A stretch of DNA of 54,380 nucleotides from Paludibacteraceae bacterium (GTDB lineage Bacteria > Bacteroidota > Bacteroidia > Bacteroidales > Paludibacteraceae). This document shows, piece by piece, positions 14,810 through 23,101 of this stretch; the first letter of the stretch is position 1; every line of letters begins with the position of its first letter. The position numbers and the translations under genes are program-made. The notes beneath the pieces were generated by a model. The model worked only from the letters and a program-made list of their open reading frames with translations. It was not told where the DNA came from and did not search any database. The stretch is from the NCBI GenBank assembly GCA_017387515.1, contig JAFOFC010000017.1, forward strand, positions 1 to 54,380, in the 5' to 3' direction.

Positions 14810-16858
14810 ATGTTATTTAACCTACAATCGGATTATCAACCTACTGGCGATCAGCCCGAAGCTATTCGTCAATTGGTAAACGGTTTGAACGAGCACGAAC
14901 CCTGCCAAACGCTATTGGGGGTAACGGGTTCGGGTAAAACCTTTACCATTGCCAACGTCATAGCACAAGTAAACAGGCCTACTTTAGTGCTTAGCCACAA
15001 CAAAACGTTGGCGGCACAGCTATACAGCGAGTTTAAAAGTTTCTTCCCCAACAATGCGGTAGAGTATTTTGTATCGTACTACGACTACTACCAACCCGAA
15101 GCTTACCTCCCCCTTACCGACACCTACATCGAAAAAGACCTAGCCATTAACGAAGAGATAGACCGCTTGCGTCTGTCGGCCACCTCGGCCCTGTTATCGG
15201 GCCGGAAAGACATCATTGTGGTATCGTCGGTATCGTGCATTTATGGCATTGGCAACCCCGAAGACTTTACCAAGAACCAAGTACACATACACGTAGGGCA
15301 GAAAATTGTGCGCGATGTATTTTTGCGCAACCTGGTATCGGCCATGTATAGTCGCGATGAAATTAACTTTGGGCGTACCAATTTTAGGGTAAAAGGCGAT
15401 ACGGTAGACATTTGGTTATCGCATACCGATGTGATTGTGCGGGTTATTTTTTGGGGCGACGAAATTGAAAGCATCGAACTGCTGGATGCCGTATCGATGC
15501 ACACCATGGAGGTATTGGACGAATATTGCATTCCCCCATCGACCATTTTTGTAACTACGCCCGAAAACACCAAACGCGCCATCAAAGAAATAGAACTAGA
15601 CCTGGGCAAACAGGTGGAATACTTGCAATCTATTGGCAAAAATTACGAGGCCAAACGCTTGTACGAGCGTACCACGTACGATTTAGAGATGATTCGTGAG
15701 ATAGGTTATTGCTCGGGTGTAGAGAACTATTCGCGCTACTTTGACGGACGCGAGGCGGGCACCCCACCCTTTTGTTTGTTAGACTTTTTTCCCGATGATT
15801 TTTTATTGGTAATAGACGAGAGTCACGTTACCGTTCCGCAAATTCATGCTATGCACGGGGGCGATGCAGCGCGCAAAAAAAACTTGGTGGAATATGGATT
15901 CCGCTTGCCTGCTGCCATGGATAACCGTCCGCTTACCTTTGAAGAATTTGAGCAAAAACAAGGGCAAACCATTTACGTGAGTGCCACCCCTGCCGACTAC
16001 GAACTAGCCAAAAGCGGTGGCGTGGTGGTAGAACAAATTATACGCCCCACGGGCTTGCTAGACCCCGAGATTGAAGTACGTCCTAGCAAAAACCAAATAG
16101 ACGACCTATTAGAAGAAATTGCCGTGCGTGCCGAAAAGGACGAACGCACCTTGGTTACCACGCTTACCAAGCGCATGGCCGAGGAACTAGACGTTTATTT
16201 AAAGAAAAACGGTGTGCGCAGCACCTACATTCACTCGGACGTAGATACCCTAGAACGGGTGCAAATTTTAGAAGATTTGCGCAAAGGCTTGTACGATGTG
16301 CTGATTGGGGTGAACCTACTGCGCGAGGGCATCGACCTACCCCAAGTATCGTTGGTGGCCATATTGGATGCCGACAAAGAGGGATTTTTGCGTTCGCATC
16401 GTTCGCTTACCCAAACGGCTGGGCGTGCCGCCCGTAACCTAGAGGGCAAGGTATTGATGTATGCCGACACCATTACCGAAAGTATGCGCAAAACCATTGA
16501 CGAAACCAACCGCCGCCGCAGCATTCAGCAAGCCTACAACCAGGCTCATGGCATTACGCCCCGTGCCTTGAACAAAAAATCGGCACACGCGCTTAGCGGG
16601 TACGAGGTAGCCAATGAGGCAGCGCCCTTAAACAAGTTCAAGGACAGAGCGAGTGCGGCAGAGCCTATTGACAAGCCTTGGAACAAAACTACCGACCCTG
16701 TGCTTGAGCACATGAGCAAAGCGCAACTAGAAAAGGCCATTGCCACTACCAAAAAGCGCATGCTAGAAGCCTCCAAAAACCTAGACTTTTTACAAGCCGC
16801 CCAATACCGCGACGAGATGTTGCGGTTAGAGGATATGCTACAGCATACCCAAAAATAA
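14810..16858 (+). CDS. uvrB: Excinuclease ABC subunit B
   Basis: 682 residues. Walker A GVTGSGKTFT, the beta-hairpin region YYDYYQPEAYLP, helicase motif DESHV, then TLTKRMAEELDVYL, VNLLREGIDLPQVSLVAILDADKEGFLRS and QTAGRAARN. The C-terminal UVR domain (LDFLQAAQYRDEMLRLED) contacts UvrC. It is the damage-verification helicase subunit of nucleotide excision repair. No terminator follows; instead a promoter-like sequence starts 3 bp after the stop. Confidence 0.98.
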   Translation: MLFNLQSDYQPTGDQPEAIRQLVNGLNEHEPCQTLLGVTGSGKTFTIANVIAQVNRPTLVLSHNKTLAAQLYSEFKSFFPNNAVEYFVSYYDYYQPEAYLPLTDTYIEKDLAINEEIDRLRLSATSALLSGRKDIIVVSSVSCIYGIGNPEDFTKNQVHIHVGQKIVRDVFLRNLVSAMYSRDEINFGRTNFRVKGDTVDIWLSHTDVIVRVIFWGDEIESIELLDAVSMHTMEVLDEYCIPPSTIFVTTPENTKRAIKEIELDLGKQVEYLQSIGKNYEAKRLYERTTYDLEMIREIGYCSGVENYSRYFDGREAGTPPFCLLDFFPDDFLLVIDESHVTVPQIHAMHGGDAARKKNLVEYGFRLPAAMDNRPLTFEEFEQKQGQTIYVSATPADYELAKSGGVVVEQIIRPTGLLDPEIEVRPSKNQIDDLLEEIAVRAEKDERTLVTTLTKRMAEELDVYLKKNGVRSTYIHSDVDTLERVQILEDLRKGLYDVLIGVNLLREGIDLPQVSLVAILDADKEGFLRSHRSLTQTAGRAARNLEGKVLMYADTITESMRKTIDETNRRRSIQQAYNQAHGITPRALNKKSAHALSGYEVANEAAPLNKFKDRASAAEPIDKPWNKTTDPVLEHMSKAQLEKAIATTKKRMLEASKNLDFLQAAQYRDEMLRLEDMLQHTQK

Positions 16859-16860
16859 CG

Positions 16861-16893
16861 TTTTGTAAATCTCATCATTTTTCACTATCTTTG
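16861..16893 (+). promoter_or_regulatory. Orphan promoter downstream of uvrB
   Basis: TTTTG (16861-16865), 20-bp spacer, TATCTTTG (16886-16893): a full consensus match. No open reading frame of useful size begins before 17108. Confidence 0.55.
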
Positions 16894-17038
16894 TATCAGC
16901 TCTTAATCGATAATTTGGTAGTTCTGCTGCCCCCATGTTTAATTTTTAGTCTGTGATTTCTAATTAGAACTTTCTACCGAGTAATTCCCTAAAAGATTTT
17001 AAATCAAACATTAAGCAAGGATTGGAGTTTACTTTAAT
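16894..17038 (+). other. Non-coding stretch after the orphan promoter
   Basis: No gene is visible. GGTA/TACC plus GTTCT/AGAAC can pair around a loop of about 40 nt (roughly 16917-16981). This could be a small RNA, the leader of the abiEi-like transcript, or the remnant of a gene displaced by the accessory patch. The next 70 bp are AT-rich and hold the candidate operator. Confidence 0.3.
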
Positions 17039-17090
17039 AGTACATTTTTGGCAATTGTTTTTATTTATTGCCATTTTTGTACTATATTTG
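17039..17090 (+). promoter_or_regulatory. Inverted-repeat operator and -7 box of the abiE-like operon
   Basis: AGTACATTTTTGGCAAT (17039-17055) and ATTGCCATTTTTGTACT (17067-17083) are inverted copies matching at 13 of 17 positions. The right arm touches the -7 box TATATTTG (17083-17090), 17 bp before the ATG. AbiEi antitoxins repress their own promoter through inverted repeats, so this is the expected operator position. Confidence 0.55.
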
Positions 17091-17107
17091 CAAAAAAGTA
17101 ATAGAGT

Positions 17108-17830
17108 ATGGGCAGATATAAGGAACTTATATTGAATTTTGCATTTTCTAGAAAGGAATTCTCTAGAAATGAACTTTTAAATTGTGTTTCAAGTAATATT
17201 GAACATAACAATATAAGCGTTACCCTTGCTAGAATGATACAAAAAGGAGAAATAGTTCGAGTGACAAGAGGTAAATATCAATTACCTACATCTAAGTCTA
17301 CTTTTAAACCTGTTATTGAAGAAAATGAAATTAAAATAGCAGAGATTTTAAAAGAAAGACTTCCTTTTGCTAAGTTTTGCATCTATAACGGAAGAAGTTT
17401 AAGTTCATTACAACATCATTTATCAGAGAATAATGTCACCTATGTAGAAACAGATAAGTGTGTTATGGATTCAGCCTTTAATATTCTGAAGGATTGTGGC
17501 TATACGGTATGGGTCACTCCTACTATTGATATTTTTAATAGGTACATCAACCTCAGCGACAATATAGTCATTATAAAACCATTAACCACAGAATCTCCTC
17601 TATGTATTGTAAACAACGTAGTCTGTCCTTGTATTGAAAAAATTTTGGTTGACATACAAAAGGACGACGTATTCTATTATCTACATGGTGCGGAAGCAGA
17701 ACGTATGTGGGAAATTGCTCATTCATTATACAATATAAATCCATCAAGACTAAAAAGATACGCAAGAAGAAGAGGACTAAATTTAACTAATTATGATAAA
17801 CAAAAAGTGTTTTACAACGGAGTGGATTAA
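17108..17830 (+). CDS. AbiEi-like type IV antitoxin / transcriptional regulator
   Basis: 240 residues. The N-terminal winged helix (about 5-60; FSRNELLNCV...VTLARMIQKGEIVRVTRGKYQLP) matches the AbiEi antitoxin domain. The rest includes VWVTPTIDIFNRYI and FYYLHGAEAERMWEIAHSLYNINPSRLKRYARRRGL, resembling AbiEi/DUF6577-type C-terminal domains. Such proteins neutralise AbiEii nucleotidyltransferase toxins and repress the operon. It overlaps the toxin gene by 38 bp. Base composition is clearly more AT-rich than neighbouring core genes, which suggests transfer. Confidence 0.8.
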   Translation: MGRYKELILNFAFSRKEFSRNELLNCVSSNIEHNNISVTLARMIQKGEIVRVTRGKYQLPTSKSTFKPVIEENEIKIAEILKERLPFAKFCIYNGRSLSSLQHHLSENNVTYVETDKCVMDSAFNILKDCGYTVWVTPTIDIFNRYINLSDNIVIIKPLTTESPLCIVNNVVCPCIEKILVDIQKDDVFYYLHGAEAERMWEIAHSLYNINPSRLKRYARRRGLNLTNYDKQKVFYNGVD

Positions 17831-18179
17831 TACAAAATCTATTGAACTAAATTATTCTGATAAAAACTTAATTGAAAAAGTAATACGTGCTTTTTCATTA
17901 CTAGATATGCTTGCATCATCGGGTTGCCCGTTCTATTTCAAAGGCGGTTCATCTCTTATGTTAATGTTCAACGAAGGAACACATCGACTTTCCATTGACA
18001 TAGATATTATGTGCCCTCCTGGAACAGATATAGAAAAATATCTATCAGAATATGCAAATAATGGTTTTATTAGTTATCAACTTATAGAACGTAAACAAGC
18101 TGGCAAGCAAGTTCCTAAAGAACATTCTAAATTCTTTTATAAAGTGGCCCTGATTGAGCCATACAGACTACTGCAGTAA
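17793..18179 (+). pseudogene. AbiEii-like nucleotidyltransferase toxin, truncated
   Basis: 128 residues. It keeps the nucleotidyltransferase core: FKGGSSLMLMF (GGSS at 51-54) and RLSIDIDIMCPP (D69/D71-type acids), as in AbiEii/AbiGii toxins. Complete members are usually well over 200 residues. Here the frame stops soon after KFFYKVA with an unrelated-looking tail (LIEPYRLLQ), and a palindromic terminator follows about 30 bp later. The C-terminal half is absent, so it is probably inactive after a deletion. A functional minimal nucleotidyltransferase cannot be excluded. Confidence 0.75.
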
Positions 18180-18208
18180 ATTGGAGAATAAACCAGCTGA
18201 TAGATAAA

Positions 18209-18236
18209 AAAAATGTGAGACGCGTCTCACATTTTT
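18209..18236. terminator. Perfect 28-bp palindrome between convergent genes
   Basis: AAAAATGTGAGACG (18209-18222) and CGTCTCACATTTTT (18223-18236) are exact reverse complements, with A-runs and T-runs at the ends. It is suited to terminate both the abiE-like operon and the DUF4143 ATPase gene. Confidence 0.88.
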
Positions 18237-18240
18237 AATC

Positions 18241-19428
18241 CTAATACAACATACCAAATATCCACAGCGGGATTTTGTTGCCTATGCCCACCTCTATGTT
18301 ATCGGCTACCACGTAACTGTTAGAAACATCGGCTATTTGATCAAATTTCTTTTTCTTACCCCCTACTTCCAGCAAGTACTTGTCATCTATCAGCACGTCA
18401 CCTTTTGCAGGCATAGAAATTTTGTGGTTAAAAAGCATGCTGGTAACAAATGTTTCTCGCACCGTTCCTATCTCCGAATCTGGCGATAAAGCGTACATCA
18501 AATTGGTATTATCAAACAATATTTTCTCAGGTTTTTGAAGCACTTTCATGTTAGACGAGGTATCATAAAGTCGTCTAATGAGTGCTGCCTTTTGCAGTAA
18601 ATCAAACATCCTATAAACACTATCGCGCGAAGCTTCTAGTTTTGTTGCTAAATGCGAAACATTCAGTGTAAAAGGTTTCTCCTCTGCCAAAATACCTAAT
18701 AAAATCTTTATCTTATAAACCAGTTCGTATGAAATTTTCTCTACCGATGGCATTTCTACTTGAATAATGGTATTTATAACATTTTCAAGTCGTTGATAAA
18801 AACCATCCCCTTCCTCTTTGTAAAATGGATAATAACCACAATGCAAATAATTTTCAAAATGCTTTAACACGGGGATTTGAGCCTTAATGTGTGCTGCCAA
18901 TACAGTATGTGTTTTAAAAATATCCTCTAACGACAAAGTTTGTAAGGTCGCCACACCCTCCATCGCTAAGTATTCTCTAAAACTCAATCCTTGCAATGTA
19001 TAAGACCTACATCTTCTTGACAAATCTGCCTCTGTTTGGCTTAGTTGCAACATAGAAGAACCCGTTATCACAATATTTAGTTTAGGGAAAGAATCGTATA
19101 TTTCTTTTATTTCCCTATCCCAATTTACATATTTATGAACCTCATCTAAAAACAAATGCGTTACCCCATGCGCCACTAAATACTCTGCCAAATCCACCAT
19201 GGTATGCGTAGTAAACCAGGAGTTGTCTGCAGAAGCATAAAACGCCTTAGTTACATCTGGGAATGTACGTTTTATATGCTGTAACAACATAGTTGTTTTA
19301 CCTACCCCTTTAGAACCTTTTAGTAATAGAAGACGATTCTTCCAATTGATTTCAGCATAGATATACCTTGTAAAATCTAATGAAACCTCTTCTAACAAAT
19401 GTAAATAAATGGAATTTAATCTTTGCAT
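18241..19428 (-). CDS. AAA-type ATPase with DUF4143 domain
   Basis: 395 residues. Walker A is GSKGVGKTT (38-46) and Walker B is HLFLDEVHK (D95, E96), followed by sensor-like NIVITGSSM (AAA_14 domain). A winged-helix/DUF4143 C-terminal part (LATKLEASRDSVYRMFDLLQKAALIRRL, KILFDNTNLMYAL) follows. The family is abundant in archaea and Bacteroidetes, often in accessory regions; its function is unknown. The usual C-terminal nuclease-like segment (KKKKFDQIADVSNSYVVADNIE) is present, so it looks complete. Its promoter is surrounded by four copies of an operator-like element. Confidence 0.9.
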   Translation of the reverse strand: MQRLNSIYLHLLEEVSLDFTRYIYAEINWKNRLLLLKGSKGVGKTTMLLQHIKRTFPDVTKAFYASADNSWFTTHTMVDLAEYLVAHGVTHLFLDEVHKYVNWDREIKEIYDSFPKLNIVITGSSMLQLSQTEADLSRRCRSYTLQGLSFREYLAMEGVATLQTLSLEDIFKTHTVLAAHIKAQIPVLKHFENYLHCGYYPFYKEEGDGFYQRLENVINTIIQVEMPSVEKISYELVYKIKILLGILAEEKPFTLNVSHLATKLEASRDSVYRMFDLLQKAALIRRLYDTSSNMKVLQKPEKILFDNTNLMYALSPDSEIGTVRETFVTSMLFNHKISMPAKGDVLIDDKYLLEVGGKKKKFDQIADVSNSYVVADNIEVGIGNKIPLWIFGMLY

Positions 19429-19430
19429 AA

Positions 19431-19581
19431 CTGTCGAATGGAAATGTCAAAATACAGACTATTTTGTCGAATAGAAAAGACAAAATGACATAGCAAAGAT
19501 AATAATTCCATCCAAATCCGCAAAATTGTCGAATGGAAAAGTCAATTTGCATGTCATTTTGTCGAATGAAAACGACAAAAT
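19431..19581 (-). promoter_or_regulatory. Four 26-bp operator-like elements around the ATPase promoter
   Basis: Elements at 19431-19457, 19461-19486, 19523-19548 and 19556-19581 share the centre GTCGAATGGAAAA or a close variant. The inner and outer copies have self-complementary ends (ATTTTGTC...GACAAAAT at 19461-19486 and 19556-19581; AAATTG...CAATTT at 19523-19548). GTC positions are spaced 33, 62 and 33 bp. The minus-strand promoter, TTTG (19524-19521), 19-bp spacer, TATCTTTG (19501-19494), lies between the two pairs. Confidence 0.8.
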
Positions 19582-19586
19582 ACAAC

Positions 19587-19610
19587 AAAACCCGCTACAA
19601 GGCGGGTTTT
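19587..19610. terminator. Terminator of the AspT/YidE-type transporter gene
   Basis: AAAACCCGC (19587-19595), loop TACAAG, GCGGGTTTT (19602-19610). It lies downstream of the minus-strand gene at 19688. Confidence 0.8.
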
Positions 19611-19655
19611 ATTGTTATTTATTTATGTATGTGCTTGGTTCATTTTGCAAGACAC

Positions 19656-19675
19656 GTCGACAAGCTCAGGGACCG
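19656..19675 (-). repeat. Partial repeat A
   Basis: CGGTCCCTGAGCTTGTCGAC on the minus strand is the left half of repeat A (complete at 13915-13943). It sits in the 3' flank of the transporter gene. Confidence 0.75.
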
Positions 19676-19687
19676 CAAGGGAATGCA

Positions 19688-21361
19688 TTACGCAAACAGC
19701 AGGATGATGAACTGGGCGCAGATGATGCGCAAGAACATGGTTAGCGGATAAACGGTAGAGTAGGCCACGGCAGGGGCATCGTTGTTGGCAATAGAGCCTG
19801 AGTAGGCCAAGGCGGGCGGATTGGTACAGCTACCCGAAATCATACCGATTAGGGTAAAGTAGTTGATTTTTAGTAAGCGGCCAATGATGCCCACGATAAG
19901 CGCTGGCACCATGGTGATAAGCACACCAGAAAGAATCCAACGCAAACCATCGGGCGAAACCACGGTATCGACAAACTCGGCACCAGCAGAAATACCCACA
20001 CTGGCCAAGAATAGCGAAATGCCCATTTCGCGTAACATCAAGTTAGCACTTTGGGTGGTATAGGTAATTAGTTTTAGTCGATAACCAAAGCGACCCAACA
20101 AAATAGCAATGATAAGCGGGCCACCTGCCAAGCCTAATTTGGCTGGCATAGGCATATTGGGGAAGTGGATAGGAATGCTGCCCACCAAGATGCCTACAAA
20201 AATGCCCAAGAAAATGGTAATAAGGTGAGGTTCGTTAAGGCGTTTAAGGGTGTTACCCAATATTTTTTCTACCTTGCCTATCGCATCTAAAGAGCCTACT
20301 ACGGTAACACGGTCGCCCACTTGCAGGTACAATTCGGGGCGCGCCAATAGGTCGATACCCGAACGGTGCACACGCGTAATGTTTACGCCATAGGTGGTTC
20401 TAAATGCCAACGAACCAATGGTTTTACCATTTATATTGCTTTGGGTTACCACAATGCGACGCGACACCATGGTGTTTTCGCTATCTTCCCAAACATAATC
20501 TACCTTTTTACCTAAAAAGGCGGTAACGGCCTTTTCGTCGGCTTCGTTTACAATAACCGAAACTATATCGCCTAGTTTTAAACAGGTTTCGTCAGAAGGT
20601 ATAATTACTTCTTTGCCATTAAACAACCTAGAGGCAATAAACTGCCTACGAATCATGCTTTGGCATTGTGCCAACGAACAATCTACCAACGATTCGTTGG
20701 CTATTTTAATGGAAATCCAGTTGGGTGTTTCGTGGCTCTCTTTTTGGTTGCGAAGCGATTCTTCTTCTTTATCTAGTTTAATGCGGAATACAAATCGTAA
20801 AATAATAAAGGTTAACAAGATACCTATCACACCCATGGGATAAGCCACCGCATAGCCCAAACCAATGGATGGAATTTCGCCAGGCAAACTACCGGCTGCA
20901 CTTAACTGATTAAGCGCTTCTTGCGCCGCACCTAAACCTGGGGTATTGGTAACAGCACCTTGCATAATGCCCACCAACATAGGAATGGATATTTCGCCAT
21001 GAAAAATACCAAAAAGCGAAAGCGTTACCCCTATGCCCAACAAAATAAGCAATACGGCTAAGCCATTTAGCATCATCCCCCCTTTTTTAAACGAGGTAAA
21101 GAAGCTGGGGCCCACTTGCAAACCAATGGAGAAGATAAATAAGATTAACCCGAATTCCTTTACAAAGTGCATAATATCGTGGTCGACTGTAAAACCAAAA
21201 TGCCCCACTAAAATGCCCATAAATAGCACAAAAGTAACGCCTAACGATACACTGCCAATTTTTATTTTGCCCAACAACACACCCGTTGCAATAACAAAAG
21301 CGTAAATAAGCACGGCATGGGCCACAGAGTTACCTGTAAGAAGTTCGGTTAACCAATTCAT
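19688..21361 (-). CDS. AspT/YidE-family transporter with two RCK_C (TrkA-C) domains
   Basis: 557 residues. Two copies of the AspT/YidE membrane domain (about 5-185 and 385-555, each with about five spans) flank two RCK_C domains in the middle (about 210-290 and 300-375; [15 protein letters not shown]..., [22 protein letters not shown]). In the AspT family this fold exchanges aspartate for alanine; the YidE/YbjL branch has unknown substrates. The gene has a -7 box TAACTTTG (21391-21384), but the region where a -33 would lie is an octamer tract (21401-21432). Confidence 0.9.
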   Translation of the reverse strand: MNWLTELLTGNSVAHAVLIYAFVIATGVLLGKIKIGSVSLGVTFVLFMGILVGHFGFTVDHDIMHFVKEFGLILFIFSIGLQVGPSFFTSFKKGGMMLNGLAVLLILLGIGVTLSLFGIFHGEISIPMLVGIMQGAVTNTPGLGAAQEALNQLSAAGSLPGEIPSIGLGYAVAYPMGVIGILLTFIILRFVFRIKLDKEEESLRNQKESHETPNWISIKIANESLVDCSLAQCQSMIRRQFIASRLFNGKEVIIPSDETCLKLGDIVSVIVNEADEKAVTAFLGKKVDYVWEDSENTMVSRRIVVTQSNINGKTIGSLAFRTTYGVNITRVHRSGIDLLARPELYLQVGDRVTVVGSLDAIGKVEKILGNTLKRLNEPHLITIFLGIFVGILVGSIPIHFPNMPMPAKLGLAGGPLIIAILLGRFGYRLKLITYTTQSANLMLREMGISLFLASVGISAGAEFVDTVVSPDGLRWILSGVLITMVPALIVGIIGRLLKINYFTLIGMISGSCTNPPALAYSGSIANNDAPAVAYSTVYPLTMFLRIICAQFIILLFA

Positions 21362-21383
21362 AATTTTTGTTTAAAATCTGGTG

Positions 21384-21432
21384 CAAAGTTAATAAAAATT
21401 GTTTAGTTGTTTAGTGGTTTAGTCGATATTTA
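21384..21432 (-). promoter_or_regulatory. -7 box of the AspT/YidE-type gene abutting an octamer tract
   Basis: TAACTTTG (minus, 21391-21384), then, starting 9 bp further upstream, GTTTAGTT, GTTTAGTG, GTTTAGTC, GATATTTA (21401-21432). No TTG is found at the -33 distance. Confidence 0.55.
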
Positions 21433-21439
21433 AGACCAT

Positions 21440-21473
21440 AAAAAAAGGTTGACTATAAAAGCCAACCTTTTTT
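21440..21473. terminator. Terminator after the beta-barrel gene
   Basis: AAAAAAAGGTTG (from 21440), loop, CCAACCTTTTTT (to 21473), downstream of the minus-strand gene ending at 21493. Confidence 0.85.
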
Positions 21474-21492
21474 GTTACGTAATTGCAATGTA

Positions 21493-21975
21493 TTAGAACA
21501 AGTAGCGTACGCCCAAAGCAATAGCACCTGCATATAAACCATCAGTGCAGAAACCTACACCACCATAAGCACCAGCTACGCCAATGATAGGACGATAGTC
21601 TAACGATAGTTGCATGGGGAACCAGAAGTTGTATTCAATACCCAAACGACCAGCTACACCACCAAAACCTACAACAGGGCCAAATCCGTAGATACCAGCA
21701 CCAGCACCAACACCAGCATACCAGTTCCAAGAACCTTTTTCTTCCCAAGGAATGGTTAGACCACCAGGGTTGATCCAATCGTAAGTAGCAGCAGCTTCAA
21801 CACCAGCAAAACCAGGAAGACCTAAGTCTACAGATACCATGTTGCTTTCGCCCAAACCATGTTGGTAAGAAACTTCAACACCATAACCAAGACGACCACC
21901 AATAGCACGTGGTTGCGCTACAGCGATAGCAGCAAAAGCTGCCATAATAAATACAATTAATCCAAATTTTTTCAT
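21493..21975 (-). CDS. Small outer-membrane beta-barrel protein
   Basis: 160 residues from the ATG at 21975, which begins a clear signal peptide (MKKFGLIVFIMAAFAAIAVAQ). An upstream in-frame ATG at 22014 lies inside the promoter and is rejected. The mature protein is glycine-rich with alternating strands and ends in aromatic-terminated strands (LYAGAIALGVRYLF), typical of barrels inserted by BamA. No function is assigned. It lies just downstream of a PorP/SprF gene but has its own promoter. Confidence 0.82.
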   Translation of the reverse strand: MKKFGLIVFIMAAFAAIAVAQPRAIGGRLGYGVEVSYQHGLGESNMVSVDLGLPGFAGVEAAATYDWINPGGLTIPWEEKGSWNWYAGVGAGAGIYGFGPVVGFGGVAGRLGIEYNFWFPMQLSLDYRPIIGVAGAYGGVGFCTDGLYAGAIALGVRYLF

Positions 21976-22011
21976 GATTCTATTTTTTAGAATTGTTAAA
22001 TATATCTTGCA

Positions 22012-22043
22012 CAAAAGTACTGTTTTTGCGCATAAATATGCAA
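22012..22043 (-). promoter_or_regulatory. Promoter of the beta-barrel gene
   Basis: Minus strand: TTG (22043-22041), 21-bp spacer, TACTTTTG (22019-22012), 36 bp before the ATG at 21975. Confidence 0.7.
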
Positions 22044-22087
22044 GTTTATCTTAAAGAAACTTATCATTTTAACATTTCTATTACATT

Positions 22088-23083
22088 TTAGTAACAGAAG
22101 AACGAACGGTCGTTGGGTCGTTTTTCTAAGAATCGGTAACTCAATACAATCTCGTGCGATCCACCTGATATATTTACCAACGACGATACGCTTACATCGT
22201 AGCTATACGACAAACTAAAGCCAGCATACGAACCACCTATGCTAATTTTAAAGGCATCGCTATTGCTTAAGCCTTCGGGCGAGTGGAAAGGAATACCACG
22301 ATAGCCTACCCCCACCATAAAGTATTTACGGTGATACATGGCATCGATGTCTATTTGATGGTATTGGCCTTGCCATTGGTAAAGCACCGCAAAGGTAACG
22401 TCGTCTTTGGGGTCGTATTTACCATACCCTTTAGAAATAGGAATCATACCTGCGGCAAATACGTTCAACTTAAAGTTTTGTTTGGTTTCGGGTTGGTCGG
22501 TAAACGAAATATTATTGCCCAACAACCTATCGGCGCTTACACCCCCAAAAAAGTAAGGATGAGTAAACATAACCGATACCGCTGCATCAAAACGCACCAA
22601 CTGTGTGGTAGTTGCTTGAAAAGCGGTGGTTGGCAACAAACTACCATCTACGGCAATTTGGTCGGCAAACACCATACGCGATGGGTCGATGGTGCGGTAA
22701 AACAAGCCTACCTGCAAACCAGGGCGGAAAAACCAATCCTTGGTCATTTGTACAGCATAGTTGTATTGTACATTAAATTGGGTTTGCGACAGCATACCAC
22801 CGCCTTGCGACGAATACGACATAACCGCACCAAACGACGAACGAATGGGGTGGAAATATTGGTCGTAACCTACCACACCAGTTTGCGAGCCTTTCATAGT
22901 AGACCACTGATTACGATAGGTGGCAAACACCCTACCCCCGCCGGTATAACCTGCAAACGAGGGGGCAATGGTGGTGGTGGCCGACCAAGGTTGTGATAAC
23001 AAGAAATCTTGCGCTACGGCTGTACTAGCAAAGGCTACCAATGCGATAACAGCGATTTGAATTTTACGTGCAATTTGTTTCAT
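22088..23083 (-). CDS. PorP/SprF-family type IX secretion outer-membrane protein
   Basis: 331 residues. The signal peptide (to about residue 24, TAVAQ) is followed by the PorP/SprF beginning (QDFLLSQPWSATTTIAPSFAGYTGGGRVFATYRNQWSTMKG), then RSSFGAVMSYSSQGGGML, TQFNVQYNYAVQM and a C-terminal barrel strand ISGGSHEIVLSYRF. These proteins partner with T9SS substrates that carry type B C-terminal domains and are usually encoded next to them. It starts 18 bp after the stop of the giant SprB-like gene with no promoter between, so the two are one transcription unit. Confidence 0.92.
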   Translation of the reverse strand: MKQIARKIQIAVIALVAFASTAVAQDFLLSQPWSATTTIAPSFAGYTGGGRVFATYRNQWSTMKGSQTGVVGYDQYFHPIRSSFGAVMSYSSQGGGMLSQTQFNVQYNYAVQMTKDWFFRPGLQVGLFYRTIDPSRMVFADQIAVDGSLLPTTAFQATTTQLVRFDAAVSVMFTHPYFFGGVSADRLLGNNISFTDQPETKQNFKLNVFAAGMIPISKGYGKYDPKDDVTFAVLYQWQGQYHQIDIDAMYHRKYFMVGVGYRGIPFHSPEGLSNSDAFKISIGGSYAGFSLSYSYDVSVSSLVNISGGSHEIVLSYRFLEKRPNDRSFFCY

Positions 23084-23101
23084 AACTATCTCCTCCTCTG
23101 T

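Noticed and set aside
19431..19581. Four 26-bp repeats considered as a CRISPR array
   Set aside because: Spacers are only about 4-37 bp and unequal, the repeats flank a promoter, and no cas genes are present. An operator array fits better.
21976..22014. Upstream start of the beta-barrel protein (MCKIYLTILKNRI...)
   Set aside because: It overlaps the -7 box TACTTTTG, and the extension would spoil the signal peptide.
22283..22996. Long plus-strand frame of 237 codons opposite the PorP/SprF gene
   Set aside because: It is a shadow of a gene with clear signal peptide and family motifs. Composition is unnatural (many R, H, W, C) and no motifs are seen. The same applies to many frames opposite the giant gene.
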